Assembly (NCBI GenBank): GCA_035235625.1
Contig: CP141148.1
Span: 2,604,001-2,668,000 of the forward strand
Length of the DNA: 64,000 nt
Direction of reading: 5' to 3'
Source of the DNA: Saururus chinensis
Taxonomy: Eukaryota > Streptophyta > Magnoliopsida > Piperales > Saururaceae
Shown: positions 48,332 through 60,620 of the stretch, piece by piece
How the letters are laid out: the number at the start of each line of letters is the position of its first letter
How positions within the stretch are numbered: the stretch's first letter is position 1
Notes under the pieces: generated by a model
What the model was told of the DNA's origin: nothing
Database searches by the model: none
What the model saw: only the letters and a program-made list of their open reading frames with translations
Program-made: the position numbers and the translations under genes

Positions 48332-50230
48332 ATGACAAGTGTGGGGATGGATGGAGACATATCGTACAAGACTACAGTGGATTTGAGTGATGAAGCAAAA
48401 GTAGATGACCTATTGTGTGAGGTCATAGAGATGGAGGCAAAGAAAGCTCCTCATACTTACTTATATTTGCAATCCGATTCTAATAAAGAACTAGTAGAAG
48501 TCCCCATTGAAAAGGTTCAAGTTCATGATGTCAACACATCAAAATATGAAGAGTTTGTGCCGAACACAATGGAGGATAATGTTGCAGCCGTTAATGATGG
48601 ATGGCAAGAGCATTAAGTGGAAGACATGTATTGGGATAATTTTGAATGACAAAATTTTGATGAAGATGCCTACAGTGTAGGAGGAGATAATGACATTGGG
48701 GATGCAAATGGATTAAATGTGACTGCTAGAAGTAGAGATGTTGGAAGTGAACCTCCTCCGGTATTAATTCAAGTGGTAAAGCTAGAAATGATAGAAAGAA
48801 AGTAGTAAGAAATATGACTTATTGGTGTTAAAATATGTGTAATGACAAACTTAACCATGGTTAGTAGCTAGTAGGGGTGTTACATGCAGGGAAGATGGAG
48901 GTCCAAAAGGACAAAAGTGTCACCATTTCACATATAATTGCCCTAGATGATAATGGGAGGAGGAAAGCATCATCATCAGTTGGCTGTTTTGGAAAACTCT
49001 GGCACCAAAACATAATCCAAGATAAAAGCATCTAATAAATTGTCACTAAACTGATTAAACCTAACTTATAATTGTTGGGCTTATTCTAAATTTGTATTTT
49101 TATATATGCCTCAAGCAGCGTAGAGGTGGAGGTATTTGTAAATGATGAGCAGAACAAGGATGAAGAGGAGGATGATTTTGAATTTATCAAAGATTTAAAG
49201 GTAGCTCTACTTAGACAAGAGTTTAGGGATAAGGAATCTCTGAAGCTATATGTACACAAGTTTGCTATGCACAACAACTTTGAGTTCAAAATATTATATT
49301 CAAATAAATCTTGATTCATAGTTGTGTGCAATGTGTCAGGCTGTCTATGGAGGTTACATGCAACGATAACTAATAGTTGTAGCATATTCAAAGTGAAGGC
49401 TATGAACAATGTTCATACATGTGGGAATCCAATCTTTGGAGGGGATCACAAATAAGCTAAATCAAGTACTATTGATGACTCAGTCATGAAGCACCCTAAG
49501 CAACATGCTGCTTATACTCCCAAGGATATTTTAAGTTGATGTTGATTTGGAGTATGAAGTGAATATGAAGTATTTGAAGGCCTATAGGGCCAAGGTGGTG
49601 GCTTTTAACATGTTAAGAGGATCACATGAGTCATCATATGGCGAGTTGGCTACCTATTTATATGAGTTGGAGAAGACAAATCTAGGCACCTCCACTGCTC
49701 TCCAGTACCACACAATAGAGAAGACCTTCGAGAGATGCTTTGTTTCATTTAGAGTAGGCATGGAAAACTTTAAGAAGTACATGCGAAAGGTTACATGTAT
49801 GGATGACACCTTCTTGAAAGGAAGGTACAAATGAACTTTGTTTGTGATATCCACTTTAGATAGCGATAATCATATATACCCAATTGTTTGTGCTATCGGA
49901 GAAGAATAATGATGCATAGGGTTGGGTCCTTGCGCATATAGAAGCCCAGCTTGGTTATTTGGAGGGTCTTGTGATGATTTCTAATAGACACAAAGTAATA
50001 ACATCACAAGTGGCTAAATATTTTATATATGCTGCACATGAATATTGTACATTTCGTATATCTCAGAACATGTTTGCACATTTCAAAGACAGAGGTTTGA
50101 ACATTAACTTCTTTAGGGCGGCCAAGGCAACTAGGGTGGAGACATATATTGAAGAAAGGACTATCATTAAAGAGAAAAACCCTAAGGCCCACAAATGATT
50201 AATAAAAATTAATAAGACAAAGTGGGTTAG
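48332..50230 (+). pseudogene. Decayed MuDR/MULE transposase
   Basis: Fragments read in order. 48332-48616 is an acidic N-terminal piece. 49126-49314 has EFRDKESLKLYVHKFAMHNN and FEFKILYSNKS, running on past a stop into CNVSGCLWRLHATITNSC, the Mutator DNA-binding zinc motif region with NVHTCG. 49547-49834 has SSYGELATYLYELEKTN and VTCMDDTFLKGRYK, matching the MULE catalytic-domain signature around the first acidic residue. After a stop, STLDSDNHIYPIVCAIGEE follows. 49959-50198 is the later part (RISQNMFAHFKDRGLN). Several stops and frame changes rule out function. Terminal inverted repeats were not located. Confidence 0.8.
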
Positions 50231-52384
50231 TGTATACTTTCTATTGGTCAGATACAACATTGTTTACAAAAGTTAAAAGCTTTTGTATATTCATCTTTAT
50301 CCATTTGGAACCGGATCAGCTTGATGTGCTGAGTTACTAGTTCAACCGACTGACCCGGTAATTTAAATGAACCTACCCATTTTATGTGTCAGTTGCAGTT
50401 GAGCCTGGTTCAACCGGCCAGGTTGGTCCGGGTTTTAAAACAATGGCATGTGTGTTGTCAATTTCATAGATTGTGTATGTCGTCAATTTCATAGATTGTG
50501 TATGTCGTCAATTTCATAGATGAAGGGCTCCTATCTATTCCTTACATTAGGCTCATCGTGGAACATTAAAAGTGCTTCCAAAGCCAAGTTTCATATTGGA
50601 GTAGATGTAATTGAAGCCCTATAGGCCCGGTTGCTGGCACCACTTCCCCAATCTGGTGATGACAAGGGTGTAGTGTGATGGCACATCAGAAGTGTGGGAG
50701 GGCACAAGCCCAAGGAGTGGCACAAGAGAGAATAACCTAACTTTTTTCACTAATCTCCACACATACAAATGAAATTCAAACCATCATAAGCAATAAACCC
50801 ATTCAAGGAGCAATCAATAGAAATTAAATCAAGGAAGTTCAATTTACTAAACTTTGGGGATAATTTGCCCCGAGACACAAATCACTTTCACGCCAATGCT
50901 CCATTCCAATCAAATAGCAATTTAATAAAGAGAAGAAGGCTAAATACCTTGTTAATATATATAGAACCCTCAAATCCCTTTGTAATAGGTGTTAGATCTC
51001 TTGATGTAGTGCCCTAAGCCCTTCATTTGATTCCTCTCTTAGAATAACTTGGCAGAGCACACTTCACAAGGCACTATTCACATGAAGGAAGACGAGGAGA
51101 TGGGAAAAGGGACGGCCAACCCTTTCTCCTTCCCTTTTTGCTGCTCATGCTAAGGAGAGAGTAGAGAGGGGGCGTGTTGGGAGAGAGGGGAAGAGCTTAG
51201 GGCTTTCCCTCCTTTCTTATGCCTTATATAATCTCTCTTCTTAAGCAAGCTTAATAACATGATCACATACATCTAAACTCTATATAGATTCTCTAGAAAG
51301 TTTAATACAACGGATGTGGGCTTAGTCATACCGAGCCACAAAGGCCTGAGCTCATGCACATAAGTATGCTCACGATAGGGTCAACCCCTCACTAACTACA
51401 AGTTTGACTATACACACATATTTTAGGACTGGGGCCCTAAAAGTAAATATGCACACCCTAATCATATGCCTAATATGTGTGTATTGAATGTAGGTTCTAG
51501 TGGTCAGAGTGATTGCCCCCTCTGCCCTTTAACCCCTTGGCCCGTACTGGCTCACCGCGAACAAGGGTGGACCATATGAGTCTGATCCTATACCATGGTC
51601 CAACAGAGGGCAAGGTCCTCCATCTTTTTGGTGTAGGGGATATGGACAATGGATGACACATCGACAAAGTTGAGATAAGCTTAAGCACTCCCACCGAATC
51701 TAGCGACGCCATTTGGAAAAATACATGAGAATCTATGTAGATTCTTAGGCATATTTCCAAGTGGCATATTTTGATTGGGCACTCCTACTACAATGAGTGG
51801 GTATGCTATCAGTGCTGATTTGATTTCAGAAAATGAGCAAATAAAAGAGGAAGCACGGATTGGTACTAGAGCGAGCTGGTAGAGGAATAGCCGAGAAGAG
51901 GAGCTTAGTGACATTGTACATAAAAAAAAAGTAATTTAAACTAAAAATTATGTCAAAATAGGCAATTTAAGATATTTTAAAACTTAAGTAATTAAAAAAT
52001 ATTAGTATAATTCTAAATCCGTGACCGTCAACAGCTCACTCCAGTTCTGGTTCCCTGGCGTGAGCTGTAGCTCAGATTATACATCCTCTTATCTTATCAA
52101 ATCGCCTGAAAAAATCTCATGCGAAATGTTTAGTTCCCACACATGAGGTGGTCCCCACATTCCGAGCACCGTCAATCGTTTTCATCGTCCCACTTCGGTG
52201 AAGCCGGTCCCGCCCCCGCGACCCGGACTGGTCCTGGTCCTGGTCGTGGCCCAGGCCCGTCCGATTTGCTCCCCAGATCCGCCATTCAAGCCCCGAATTC
52301 CGCGGCCGATTTGCAGGCAGGAGAAGTTCGTCGTCACCGGTGCCGCCGATCCCCGACTCGCCTCCCCTTCCCCTGGCGGTGTGC
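50231..52384. other. Intergenic; degenerate repeats and promoter of the RING gene
   Basis: Contains GGTTCAACCGG-type degenerate sequence (50300-50440), a 25-bp tandem repeat (50457-50521) and an LTR-promoter-like CCTTATATAATC near 51227. From about 52140 the sequence turns GC-rich, forming the 5' UTR and promoter of the RING gene; frames there on both strands are composition effects. Confidence 0.45.
50457..50521 (+). repeat. 25-bp tandem repeat, 2.6 copies
   Basis: GTCAATTTCATAGATTGTGT plus ATGTC is repeated perfectly at 50457 and 50482, with a partial third copy at 50507. Confidence 0.95.
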
Positions 52385-54970
52385 ATGACGAGTGCGGCGG
52401 AGCTCTTTTACACTAGGAGGTCCCGTGCTGGCCGAGACGCCGCCGAATCCAGCCCCGATTCCTCCCCTGCCTACCGAAACCCTACTCACCACCACCCGTT
52501 CCACCACCGCCATCACCAGCACCGTCGCCACGAGGACGAGGCCGAGCGCGTCCGCCGGGGCTCCCTGCCGGCTCGCCACCTCTGCCACCGCGTCTCTCAG
52601 CCTGTACGTGCCTCGATTTTCTCTCTCCCGTAGTTTGCCATGCTCTGAACCGTCTGGCTTTTCTTTCATCAAGCTGAATGTGATGAAGTCAGAGAATCTG
52701 AAAAAATAGTTAGCTCGTAAAACTTGAGTTACGTTGAAGAGCTAATTTTTTTTCTGAGCGAATTGTTGCGGAAGATTTCAATTTGAATGTATGGTCTGGT
52801 TCTTATATAAGTCGTTTTCTCTGTCTTTTTTTTTATATTTTGTTTTTGGTGGCTCGATGATGTGCAAATTCGAAACTTCATCTTCATTTTGGAGGAATAA
52901 ATGCTCTGGCTGTTGATTTTAGTGACAGAAATGGGTAATTGTATTTATGCGGCTAGTATGATCTGCAAATACTTTCCAGGAAAACTGAATCTTGTATGCA
53001 TTAGTGAGCGTCTAAAATTACTTTTCTGAAGTTGACTGTTTGCTCCAAATTGTAAAATGGACCTGAGAGAAAGTATTTCCATTTGGAAAATGATATGTTT
53101 GAGCTTTCCTTATAGCTCTTGTTTAATTGAAATATGTGAATCGTTCTTATTAGACGCTGTCTATGTTGGTCCAATTTTGGTAAATTGTAGCAATCACATT
53201 ACCATTTACAATAACTCTTATTGATAACTCTTATTTTTTATCATGAGTATTATTCATTTACAATAAGAAAAAAGATCATTTTCATGAGATCTTTTCTTAT
53301 TTGATTAACTAATTGATAATCACTTTTGTGTTTCAAATCTATTCAGCTAAAACTGTTGAGTAGTATGATAATTTTGCAACTCGTATATATTATGTTTCTC
53401 ATATTAATAATGAAGCTTGTATTCATGAAAAATTTCGGAAAATCTTATTAGGGCTTACAAGACAAATTAGTGAATGATTGTAAACCTGTTTCTTTATGTG
53501 TGACTTTTTTTCTGCTTTATAGGATCGTGAACTAGTTCGAGTTGAAAATCCAGTTGGCACTCACAATGGCAGCACCCGTAGCAGTAGTACAGAAGCTTCT
53601 AGCAGCAGAACCAACCGGCAGAGGCCCACAAACCAAATTGACAGACTGCCTGGGGCCGTACTATTGGCAAGAGCAAGACTTCTTGAAAGGCTAAGAGGAG
53701 TGTCTATTACAGGAAATAGGTATGTGCTTCTGTGTTGATAAGTTTTTGGTTTGTTTATTATAAACATTTCTTTTTGTAAACTCAGTTACATGATTTTCTT
53801 TTTTAGTCTACGTTGCTTATATTAGGCCATTGTAGTTAGATAGACATACCAAGGAGAGCATTACACTGGCCCCTTGTTTTAGGTTGTAAATCTAAGAAAG
53901 CCATTAAATTCATCAAGGATTTGCAGCTCTTATATATTCCTTGTTTATTGTGCCTACTATAATTCAGTTACATAACTGTTCTTTCTAATTTGGCTATATT
54001 CATCCTTATTATACAAAAATGGAATAAATTATCCTCGTGATTTTCACTCTTAATGTATCTTGCTTGTCCAATAGAACTAGATGCCTCTTAAGAAGCATTT
54101 AATTTGGCCATTTATCGTGGATTGCACAAATGAAGTTTTGGTTTTATCATATTTGCTTGCCTCAAAAAGATATAAAAGTGAACCCTGTATTTTCAGTAAT
54201 GGTTTTTCATAATCCAGTGCCACCCACTCCTAAAGTAGGAGAAATACAAATAACACTCTTTTTGCATTATTTGGAGAGAGAAAATTTTCTAAGATATCAA
54301 GGTGGCGTTTCAAAACTTGTCTTCTCCTGAAATGCCGACCCCATGATATGTCCAGTTTTAAGTTGCACCCAAGAAATAGCTAATCAAATGGAAATATTCT
54401 GCTACCTTATGTTTAAGCATTCAAGGCCCTTGGCTGCAACTGTTTTCTGAACTTTGTTTTCCAATTTTGTCTCCCCAAGCTTAAGATCTGACAACTTTAG
54501 TTGCTTCCTTCCACAGGGGAAGCAGCTTAGCTTCAGGCATATCCTGGGATGAGTTTGCTGTAAGTGATGATTTCAGGGTGCTGGATGACGAATCAGGAGA
54601 ATGGGAGAGTGAAAACCGCAGGGAGTGGTTTGAACCTGGAGCACCATTTGATGATCAGAGTTTTACAGTTGACCCGCCATTATCTCTGCTAGATCCAAGC
54701 AAAAAGAAGCCCCCAGGACTTAGTTTGGAAGCCATAAGTAGATTACCATGTGAGACCTTCCACACTGAGAAAGATGACAAGACTGCAGAAGAGTGCTGTG
54801 TCTGCCTGGAGAGGTTCCAGGAAGGAGAAAGGCTGATTTGTCTTTTGTGTGGGCATAGGTTTCACCCCATGTGTCTGGACCCTTGGGTTCGAACTTGTGG
54901 AGATTGCCCATACTGTCGAACAGCCATAATAGTCTACTCCAAGGCGGTGGATATGCCTCTGGCTCATTGA
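52385..54970 (+). CDS. RING-H2 E3 ubiquitin ligase (RHY1A-like), 3 exons
   Basis: Exons: 52385-52603, 53523-53719 and 54517-54970 (289 residues), with canonical GT-AG junctions and matching phases. The N-terminus MTSAAELFYTRRSRAGR is followed by a His/Arg-rich stretch (HHHPFHHRHHQHRRH). Exon 2 encodes RLPGAVLLARARLLERLRGV. The C-terminal RING-H2 finger has C232-x2-C235, C249-x-H251, H254-x2-C257 and C268-x2-C271, with a tryptophan after the sixth ligand (LDPW), which usually contacts the E2. The pattern C-C-C-H-H-C-C-C is complete. Such proteins transfer ubiquitin from an E2 to a substrate; the substrate is unknown. The overall arrangement recalls plant proteins annotated probable E3 ligase RHY1A, from memory. 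The start is the ATG giving the MTSA(S/A)ELFY N-terminus; the GC-rich leader upstream is also open but lacks family features. Confidence 0.88.
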
Positions 54971-56667
54971 GACCTCTCTGGAATGTGATTTTTGTGTGGT
55001 TTGAAGGTGTTTGAACGACCCTTTAACAGATATTAGAAAGTAGAAAGCTACAAAATTCCTTCTGAGAATTGTGGCCCTAACGGCTTGAGAATGTGGTATT
55101 TGTAGATAATATTCAGTTCTGCTTCCTTTATGTACTTTGTTCCTTACTTGACAAGAAAGTTTCGAAGGTTGGTTCACAGAGGACGACAGATTGGATGCGA
55201 ATTAGAACTATATGGTACCTTTAGAATAGTAGTGACTCCGTTCCATGTAGCTGATTGTAATGCTTGGTTAGATGTTTGTATCGCTGAGCATAAGAACTCT
55301 AATCTAAGTTGGTGAAAAGAAAAAATGATCGAAACTCCTTACAAGCAGCCTGTCTTGTTGGCAAAAATCTCCTCCGACTGTGTCATGGATGTCTTGGTGT
55401 TTTATGTGTTGCTAGTCTGTCTGACAGAAGGATCTCATGTCTAGCTGTTGTCATGTATATAATGGACTGTTGAAGGTCGTCCAGTATGAAGGAACCAAGT
55501 CAATGGCGGCTCCGCCGGCCCACAACAAGCAGCCGGAGAGCTTTCTTGTAATGTCCACCTACTAACCCAAATCTCCCTCTCAGCCTGAATTACATAAATT
55601 TTATTTGAAGACCATATTAATGACATGGGCATAATCCTCCTGATGACATAAGATGGAGTGTTGCACTTGTTATTTGCTTAAGGCTGGAGGTTTGCGTTTT
55701 TTTTCGCCTTCTAATTGCTAAATTTTTGTTTTACAGCTGATAGAACAATGCAGGATTCATACTTGGCTACAATTTACACAAAAATAAAATTCCACTAAAA
55801 TGGGACTAGTCAAATATTTATAAAAGATTTTACTTGCACGCTAGGACAGAAGCTGTAATCCTAGGATCGATTTCCCCTCGTTTTGTATTCTGTTAATCAA
55901 TTCAAAACATCTCAAAGTTCGAGAAGCAAGATAGCTAGTTGAGATGACGATGACAGACACAAAAGAAGACTAGTCTTTTAAATAATGGCTTGGAAATGAT
56001 GAAGAGACATATGGACCCAGGCAAGGAGGCTTTGCTGCATCTCAACTAGAAAACTGTTGCTAATAGAACAAAGAGGAACAGGGGCACCAACACCCATGTC
56101 ACCAAAGTCCATCAAAACATTATAATTATCAACCAAACAAAGTTACAAAATCCATCTCAGAAGCATGTCCATTAGTAGCATCATAGGTCAAACCATTAAG
56201 CAACATAGATAGATCAAAGGACAATATACTAATCATTATAGAACATAATATCTACATAAAAAAGAATTTCTTGTCAGCATGAAGAGAGCTAAGCAACATC
56301 CACGCCTGCGCATGGCCTTGATCCATCCAAAATGCCCCTTTGCCTTTTCCATTCCCGACATACACATGCAGAGCAAAAGCAGCAATCTTTTGCATCATTG
56401 CTTCTCCCGACAAGCCTCACTCCATTCCCTGTTCTCCCACAGTCCCACTTCCCAGCCCCCTTTTCTCCCTCAGGGAAGTTGCACTGGAGAAGAACAACCT
56501 TTACCTCTCTCCCTCTCTTTTACAGAGCAGCCCAGGTTTCAAATCAATTCAATGGGACTTTTTTAGTTTTCTACACAAGAATAATGATAAGTGTGACAGA
56601 AGAATCAATGGAACTAGTTAGATTCTCTCTCGGTGGGGGTGGCAGTGGTGGGCCTTCTTCTCTTTCT
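54971..56667. other. 3' UTR of the RING gene and intergenic sequence
   Basis: No supported gene. A short frame at 55503 (MAAPPAHNKQPESFLVMSTY, then stop) could be a fragment but has no partner. The stretch 56280-56600 is CT-rich and probably lies in the 3' region of the convergent minus-strand gene. Confidence 0.45.
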
Positions 56668-57558
56668 TCAGGCGTGTGGGCCATCGTCTGAGGAGAGCCT
56701 CTCCAGCCACTCGTACGTCCGGCGGTGCGCCGCCCCTCTTCCATTCCTCCTCCTTCTCCTCCGCCTCTCCCCCACCAGGGCCGCCTCCTCCTCCTTGCCT
56801 TCAGCTTCCTCTAGCTGAGCCAATGTATCCCTCCGTTTCGTGGCTACCGTGCTTGATGACATAGTTTCCACTGCGCCCACCGAGCACTTGCAGCTCAGCC
56901 CAGCCAGCCATGACTCACTTCTATCTTCCTTCTTCTTCGCCGTCTTCTTATTTGTCTTCTGATCGTCTGATAATGGCTTGTGTTTGGAGGTTTCGGCGCC
57001 ATAATTGCTCTTCCTGAAGCTTCTCTGCCGGAGATCCTGCAGCTCGATCGTGGACGGTGGTTGCACCGGGCCCAACCTGAGCAGCCCCCACCCCCCGCTC
57101 CTCCGCCCGCCACCGGAAACCGGCGCAGCCGCAAACGAGCGGCGACCCATTTGGGGCTTCGGGCTGGGGAGAGCGTAGAAGGGCTGCATCAGCAGGGACT
57201 CGCTCCTCCGGCCGCTGCTGCTTCTGCTGCTCAGGCTGCTGCTGCGGCTGCTGTCGAAGCAAGAGCTGCTGGATAGGCTTCCCGGCCGGCGGTCCGGGTC
57301 GGAGCTGACGGAGGGCCGAAGGGGGAGGATCCGGCCCTGGTAGAAGACATCCTCAGCCGCGCACATCTCCCCCACCCACGACCCAAAAAACTCAAACTCC
57401 TCCTCCACTCCCCCTTTCCCGCCTCCGTCCTCCGACATAAATCGGCAATCGTCGAGGCCTCCGGTGGTCACCGGGAGGTCGGAGAGTGACAGCGCCTCCT
57501 CCTCCTCTTCCTCCTCCGTGTCGTAGAGGATCCTCCTAGCTTCCTTCCTTCCTTCCAT
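56668..57558 (-). CDS. Serine-rich protein of unknown function, single exon
   Basis: 296 residues from MEGRKEARRILYDTEEEEEEEALSLSDLP. Visible features: an acidic run near residue 15; EEEFEFFGSWVGEMCAAEDVF, continuing to YQGRILPLRPSVSSD (about 55-90), a block that recalls the EFEF...DxxFxxGxIxPL pattern of several plant proteins of unknown function; a serine/arginine-rich stretch (SSSSCFDSSRSSSLSSRSSS); a lysine-rich segment (KKTAKKKEDRSE); and six arginines near the C-terminus before HRRTYEWLERL. The basic clusters suggest nuclear or membrane-surface location; that is inference. The frame stays open upstream to an ATG at 57669, adding a hydrophobic N-terminus. I prefer 57558 because a TATA box lies at 57625-57634, which would put transcription start close to 57600. 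No enzyme motif was seen. Confidence 0.75.
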   Translation of the reverse strand: MEGRKEARRILYDTEEEEEEEALSLSDLPVTTGGLDDCRFMSEDGGGKGGVEEEFEFFGSWVGEMCAAEDVFYQGRILPLRPSVSSDPDRRPGSLSSSSCFDSSRSSSLSSRSSSGRRSESLLMQPFYALPSPKPQMGRRSFAAAPVSGGGRRSGGWGLLRLGPVQPPSTIELQDLRQRSFRKSNYGAETSKHKPLSDDQKTNKKTAKKKEDRSESWLAGLSCKCSVGAVETMSSSTVATKRRDTLAQLEEAEGKEEEAALVGERRRRRRRNGRGAAHRRTYEWLERLSSDDGPHA

Positions 57559-59547
57559 GCCTGATACCGAAGAAAATGCTTCTTCACACCTTTTCTTGGG
57601 AAGAAGGGAGATATGAGGCTTCTTCTTTATAAAGTAGGAGACAGCCAGACAAGAGAAGGGAAGAAACATGAAAGAAAGCTGCAGCAGGCTTGCCAAATAT
57701 ACATGTATTCATGGAGGCTGAGCCTTTTGTGGGTGGGCCGGCTTTCATTTCCCTTCTTCATTTTTTTAAAATTTTAATTGCTGTTTGGCCAATCCTAAGT
57801 GTTAATCTAGTGAGGTTTGGATTGCTTGGATTGATAATTTAATTGGATTAGGGTTATTTAATTGGGGTTTTGAAGTTTGAACTTGAATGGGATGGGACTA
57901 AAGAAATAGAGCCTGATCTGACTTTTGAGGAAGGCGGAGGGAGGGAGATTGATTTGAGTTTCGTGTTTAAAAAAATGATTGGTTTAATGACACTTCCACG
58001 TTTGTCATTTTACCAGCAGCTTGACCATGGTGTTCAATAGGTAAGTTAATTATATTAATTAACTAATTTGCTGCATCATTTACACATTATATTTTTTATT
58101 TCATACTTTTTTTATCTTATTTTATTTTAATTTTTAAAATATATTAATTTTAATTAAAAATTAAATAAGACACTTATTTTAAGACAGAGAGATTAAAACG
58201 TGGAAGATTTTTTGCTCCTCCAAATAGATGTACACTATTTTATCGGAGTCATCGATTACCCTAAAAACAACGACATACGTACTAATGTGTATTAGCGTGT
58301 ACACTATTAATTATAATTTTAATATACAACGGCTCGTATAAAATAGTGGATAACAGAGAAGATATAAGTGGAAGGACCAAAAATTCTTAGGAAGGGTAAG
58401 TGGCTGCTTAGATCATTGTATCTGGCCTACAATCCTTTTTAGGGGACATAGGCAATATTCTTGTGATGATATGGAAAAAGTTTTGGATGATATGTGGCTT
58501 GATTCATTTCCCTTACTTGGAAGTAATCAAAAATATCTATTGCAAAAAGGTAATAAAAAACATCTGTTAGAAAAGAAAATGTGGTTTAAAATATGAAGAA
58601 TGTGAAAAGGGAAATTGTCATAGTAGTTTGGACTGCTTTTAAGTGGGCCTGAACTTGTTGCTGCTGGGCCCAGCACCGATGGATGGATTGGAGAAAAGTT
58701 GATCTAGTCTTATAAGTGCCACATTCAAATCCGTGGGGCCTTATAAACAATACAATTTTAATCCTACGGTGCCTGTAGTATTAAAAACCAACCCGGGTCG
58801 GCTAGTTGAATTTGGGCGAGTCATTTTCAGGGCCTGGTTCAAACAAAAAAATCACTAATCTGGGTTGGTGGCCGGGTTAATTTTAAAAATATTGATTACA
58901 AAGGCAGACATGTAGTAATTATCTTACCCGCCCATAATATGCCCTCGCCGTGGGTACATATTAACTATTTGAGTTTTTTCCATATTACCTGGCCTAATAT
59001 ACAAATATTTTATATTCTTTGATTTTGTAAAAAATATTCTATAGAACTTAGGTTTACATGATATTTAAAAAAATAGACTAAAATACTCTTTCAATAAGGT
59101 TAGGGTTTAAAATCATATAAATTAGTTGTGACAACGCATAAACAAAGAGGAGATCGGAGCTCAATGACGATTTGTGATTTTTGCCTAGTAATTTTCATCA
59201 ACAATAAATTTCAATTTCTATTCAGCGATTGTCAACCTCCCTCACTTCATCAGTAATCACTCTTCTCTTATTTTTGTCCAAAAATTTTTAACCACATAAA
59301 TTATTTATCCTTACAAAAAGAGATTAAGATGACACTACAACTCAAAAATAAATCTTGAAGGACTATCTAGGGAGAACATAGCTATATAAAAATTGAGAAA
59401 GATGTAGATGCCAAGGAAGGACATTATAGAATAGCAATGATAGCCTCATACCCTTTTGTGTAAAGATAGACTCTTATGTAAGCATGTACACGATCTTAGA
59501 GGTTTTTATCCTTGACATTATGAACAATTGTATAAATAATAAATATT
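57559..59547. other. Intergenic, AT-rich
   Basis: Promoter of the minus-strand gene, then AT-rich sequence. A degenerate GGTCGG...GGTTCAAAC segment at 58785-58880 resembles the one at 50300-50440. No gene was seen. Confidence 0.5.
57625..57634 (-). promoter_or_regulatory. TATA box of the minus-strand gene
   Basis: CTTTATAAAG, a perfect palindrome, read toward the gene. It lies about 70 bp upstream of the ATG at 57558, a usual spacing for a short 5' UTR, and it decides between the two possible starts. Confidence 0.6.
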
Positions 59548-60620
59548 AGTGAATATCGTGTTATCAATAACATGTTATGATGAATATCGTGTTATTGATA
59601 ATACACTATGATAAATATCCTATTATAGTATATGCAATATATCGTATTATCATTAACACATATTGTTAGCATATCGTGTTATCAATAACACACTGTCAAA
59701 TATCGTATTATCAAAAACATGCTTTGGAGAATATCTTATTATCGTATATGCAATATAGAGGATATTGTACCGTATTGTATTATCAATAATACGTATTATT
59801 GGCATATCGTGTTATTGATAATACGCTATGGCGAATATCGTGTTATCGATAACACGCTATGGCGAATATCGTGTTATTAATAACATGCTATAACGAATAT
59901 CATATTATAGTATATGTGACATAGAGGAAAATAAATAACACATCTTGTTGACATATCATGTTATTGATAACACGTTATGCCAAAATATCGTATTATCGAT
60001 AAAACGCTATGGCGAATCTCATGTTATTGATAATATGTTATACAAAATATCGTGTTATTAATAATACGCTTTGGTGAATATCATATTATTGTATATGTGA
60101 TATAGAAGATATCGTAGCATATTGTATTATTAATATCATACATTGTTAGCATATCGTGCTATTGATAACACGCCATGAAAAATATCATATTATAGTATAT
60201 GCGACATAGAGGAAAATGAATAACACGTCTTGTTGGCATATCGCGTTATCGATAACACGCTATGCTAAAATATCGTGTTATCGATAACACTCTATGGTGA
60301 ATCTCATGTTATTGATAATACGTTTTAGCAAATATCGTATTATCGATAACACGCTTTGGCGAATATCGTATTATAGTATATGCAATATAGAGGATATCAT
60401 AGCATATTGTATTATCAATGACACGCATTGTTGGTATATCGTGTTATTGATAACACGCTATGACGAATATCGTGTTATTGATAACACGCTATGACGAATA
60501 TCGTGTTATCGTATATGCGATATAGAGGATATCATATTATGGGTTGTTGGCTCAAAGAATACATATTGTATTATTAAAAATATATTTTATTGATATATCG
60601 GGTTATCTTATATGCGATAT
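59548..60620 (+). repeat. Minisatellite with palindromic 31-bp monomers and a longer spacer unit
   Basis: Monomer consensus AATATCGTGTTATCGATAAC + ACGCTATGGCG, about 31 bp. The core CGTGTTATCGATAACACG is an exact 18-bp palindrome at 59839-59856, with near-perfect forms throughout. Runs of one to four monomers alternate with a spacer carrying TATATGCGATATAGAGGATA, seen near 59625, 59730, 59915, 60090, 60198, 60377 and 60512. The total is about 1.07 kb. Frames across it are chance. Confidence 0.93.

Noticed and set aside
52143..52709. Additional plus- and minus-strand frames over RING exon 1
   Set aside because: GC-rich leader and exon shadows; only the frame ending RVSQP splices to the RING exons.
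56895..57276. Frames on both strands (79-104 codons) inside the minus-strand unknown gene
   Set aside because: GC-rich shadows of the longer frame with the TATA-supported start.
60294..60494. 66-codon frame within the palindromic minisatellite
   Set aside because: Made of the 31-bp monomer; no gene context.
59548..60620. CRISPR-like array
   Set aside because: Palindromic repeats with short, non-unique, repeating spacers in plant nuclear DNA; no cas genes. It is a minisatellite.
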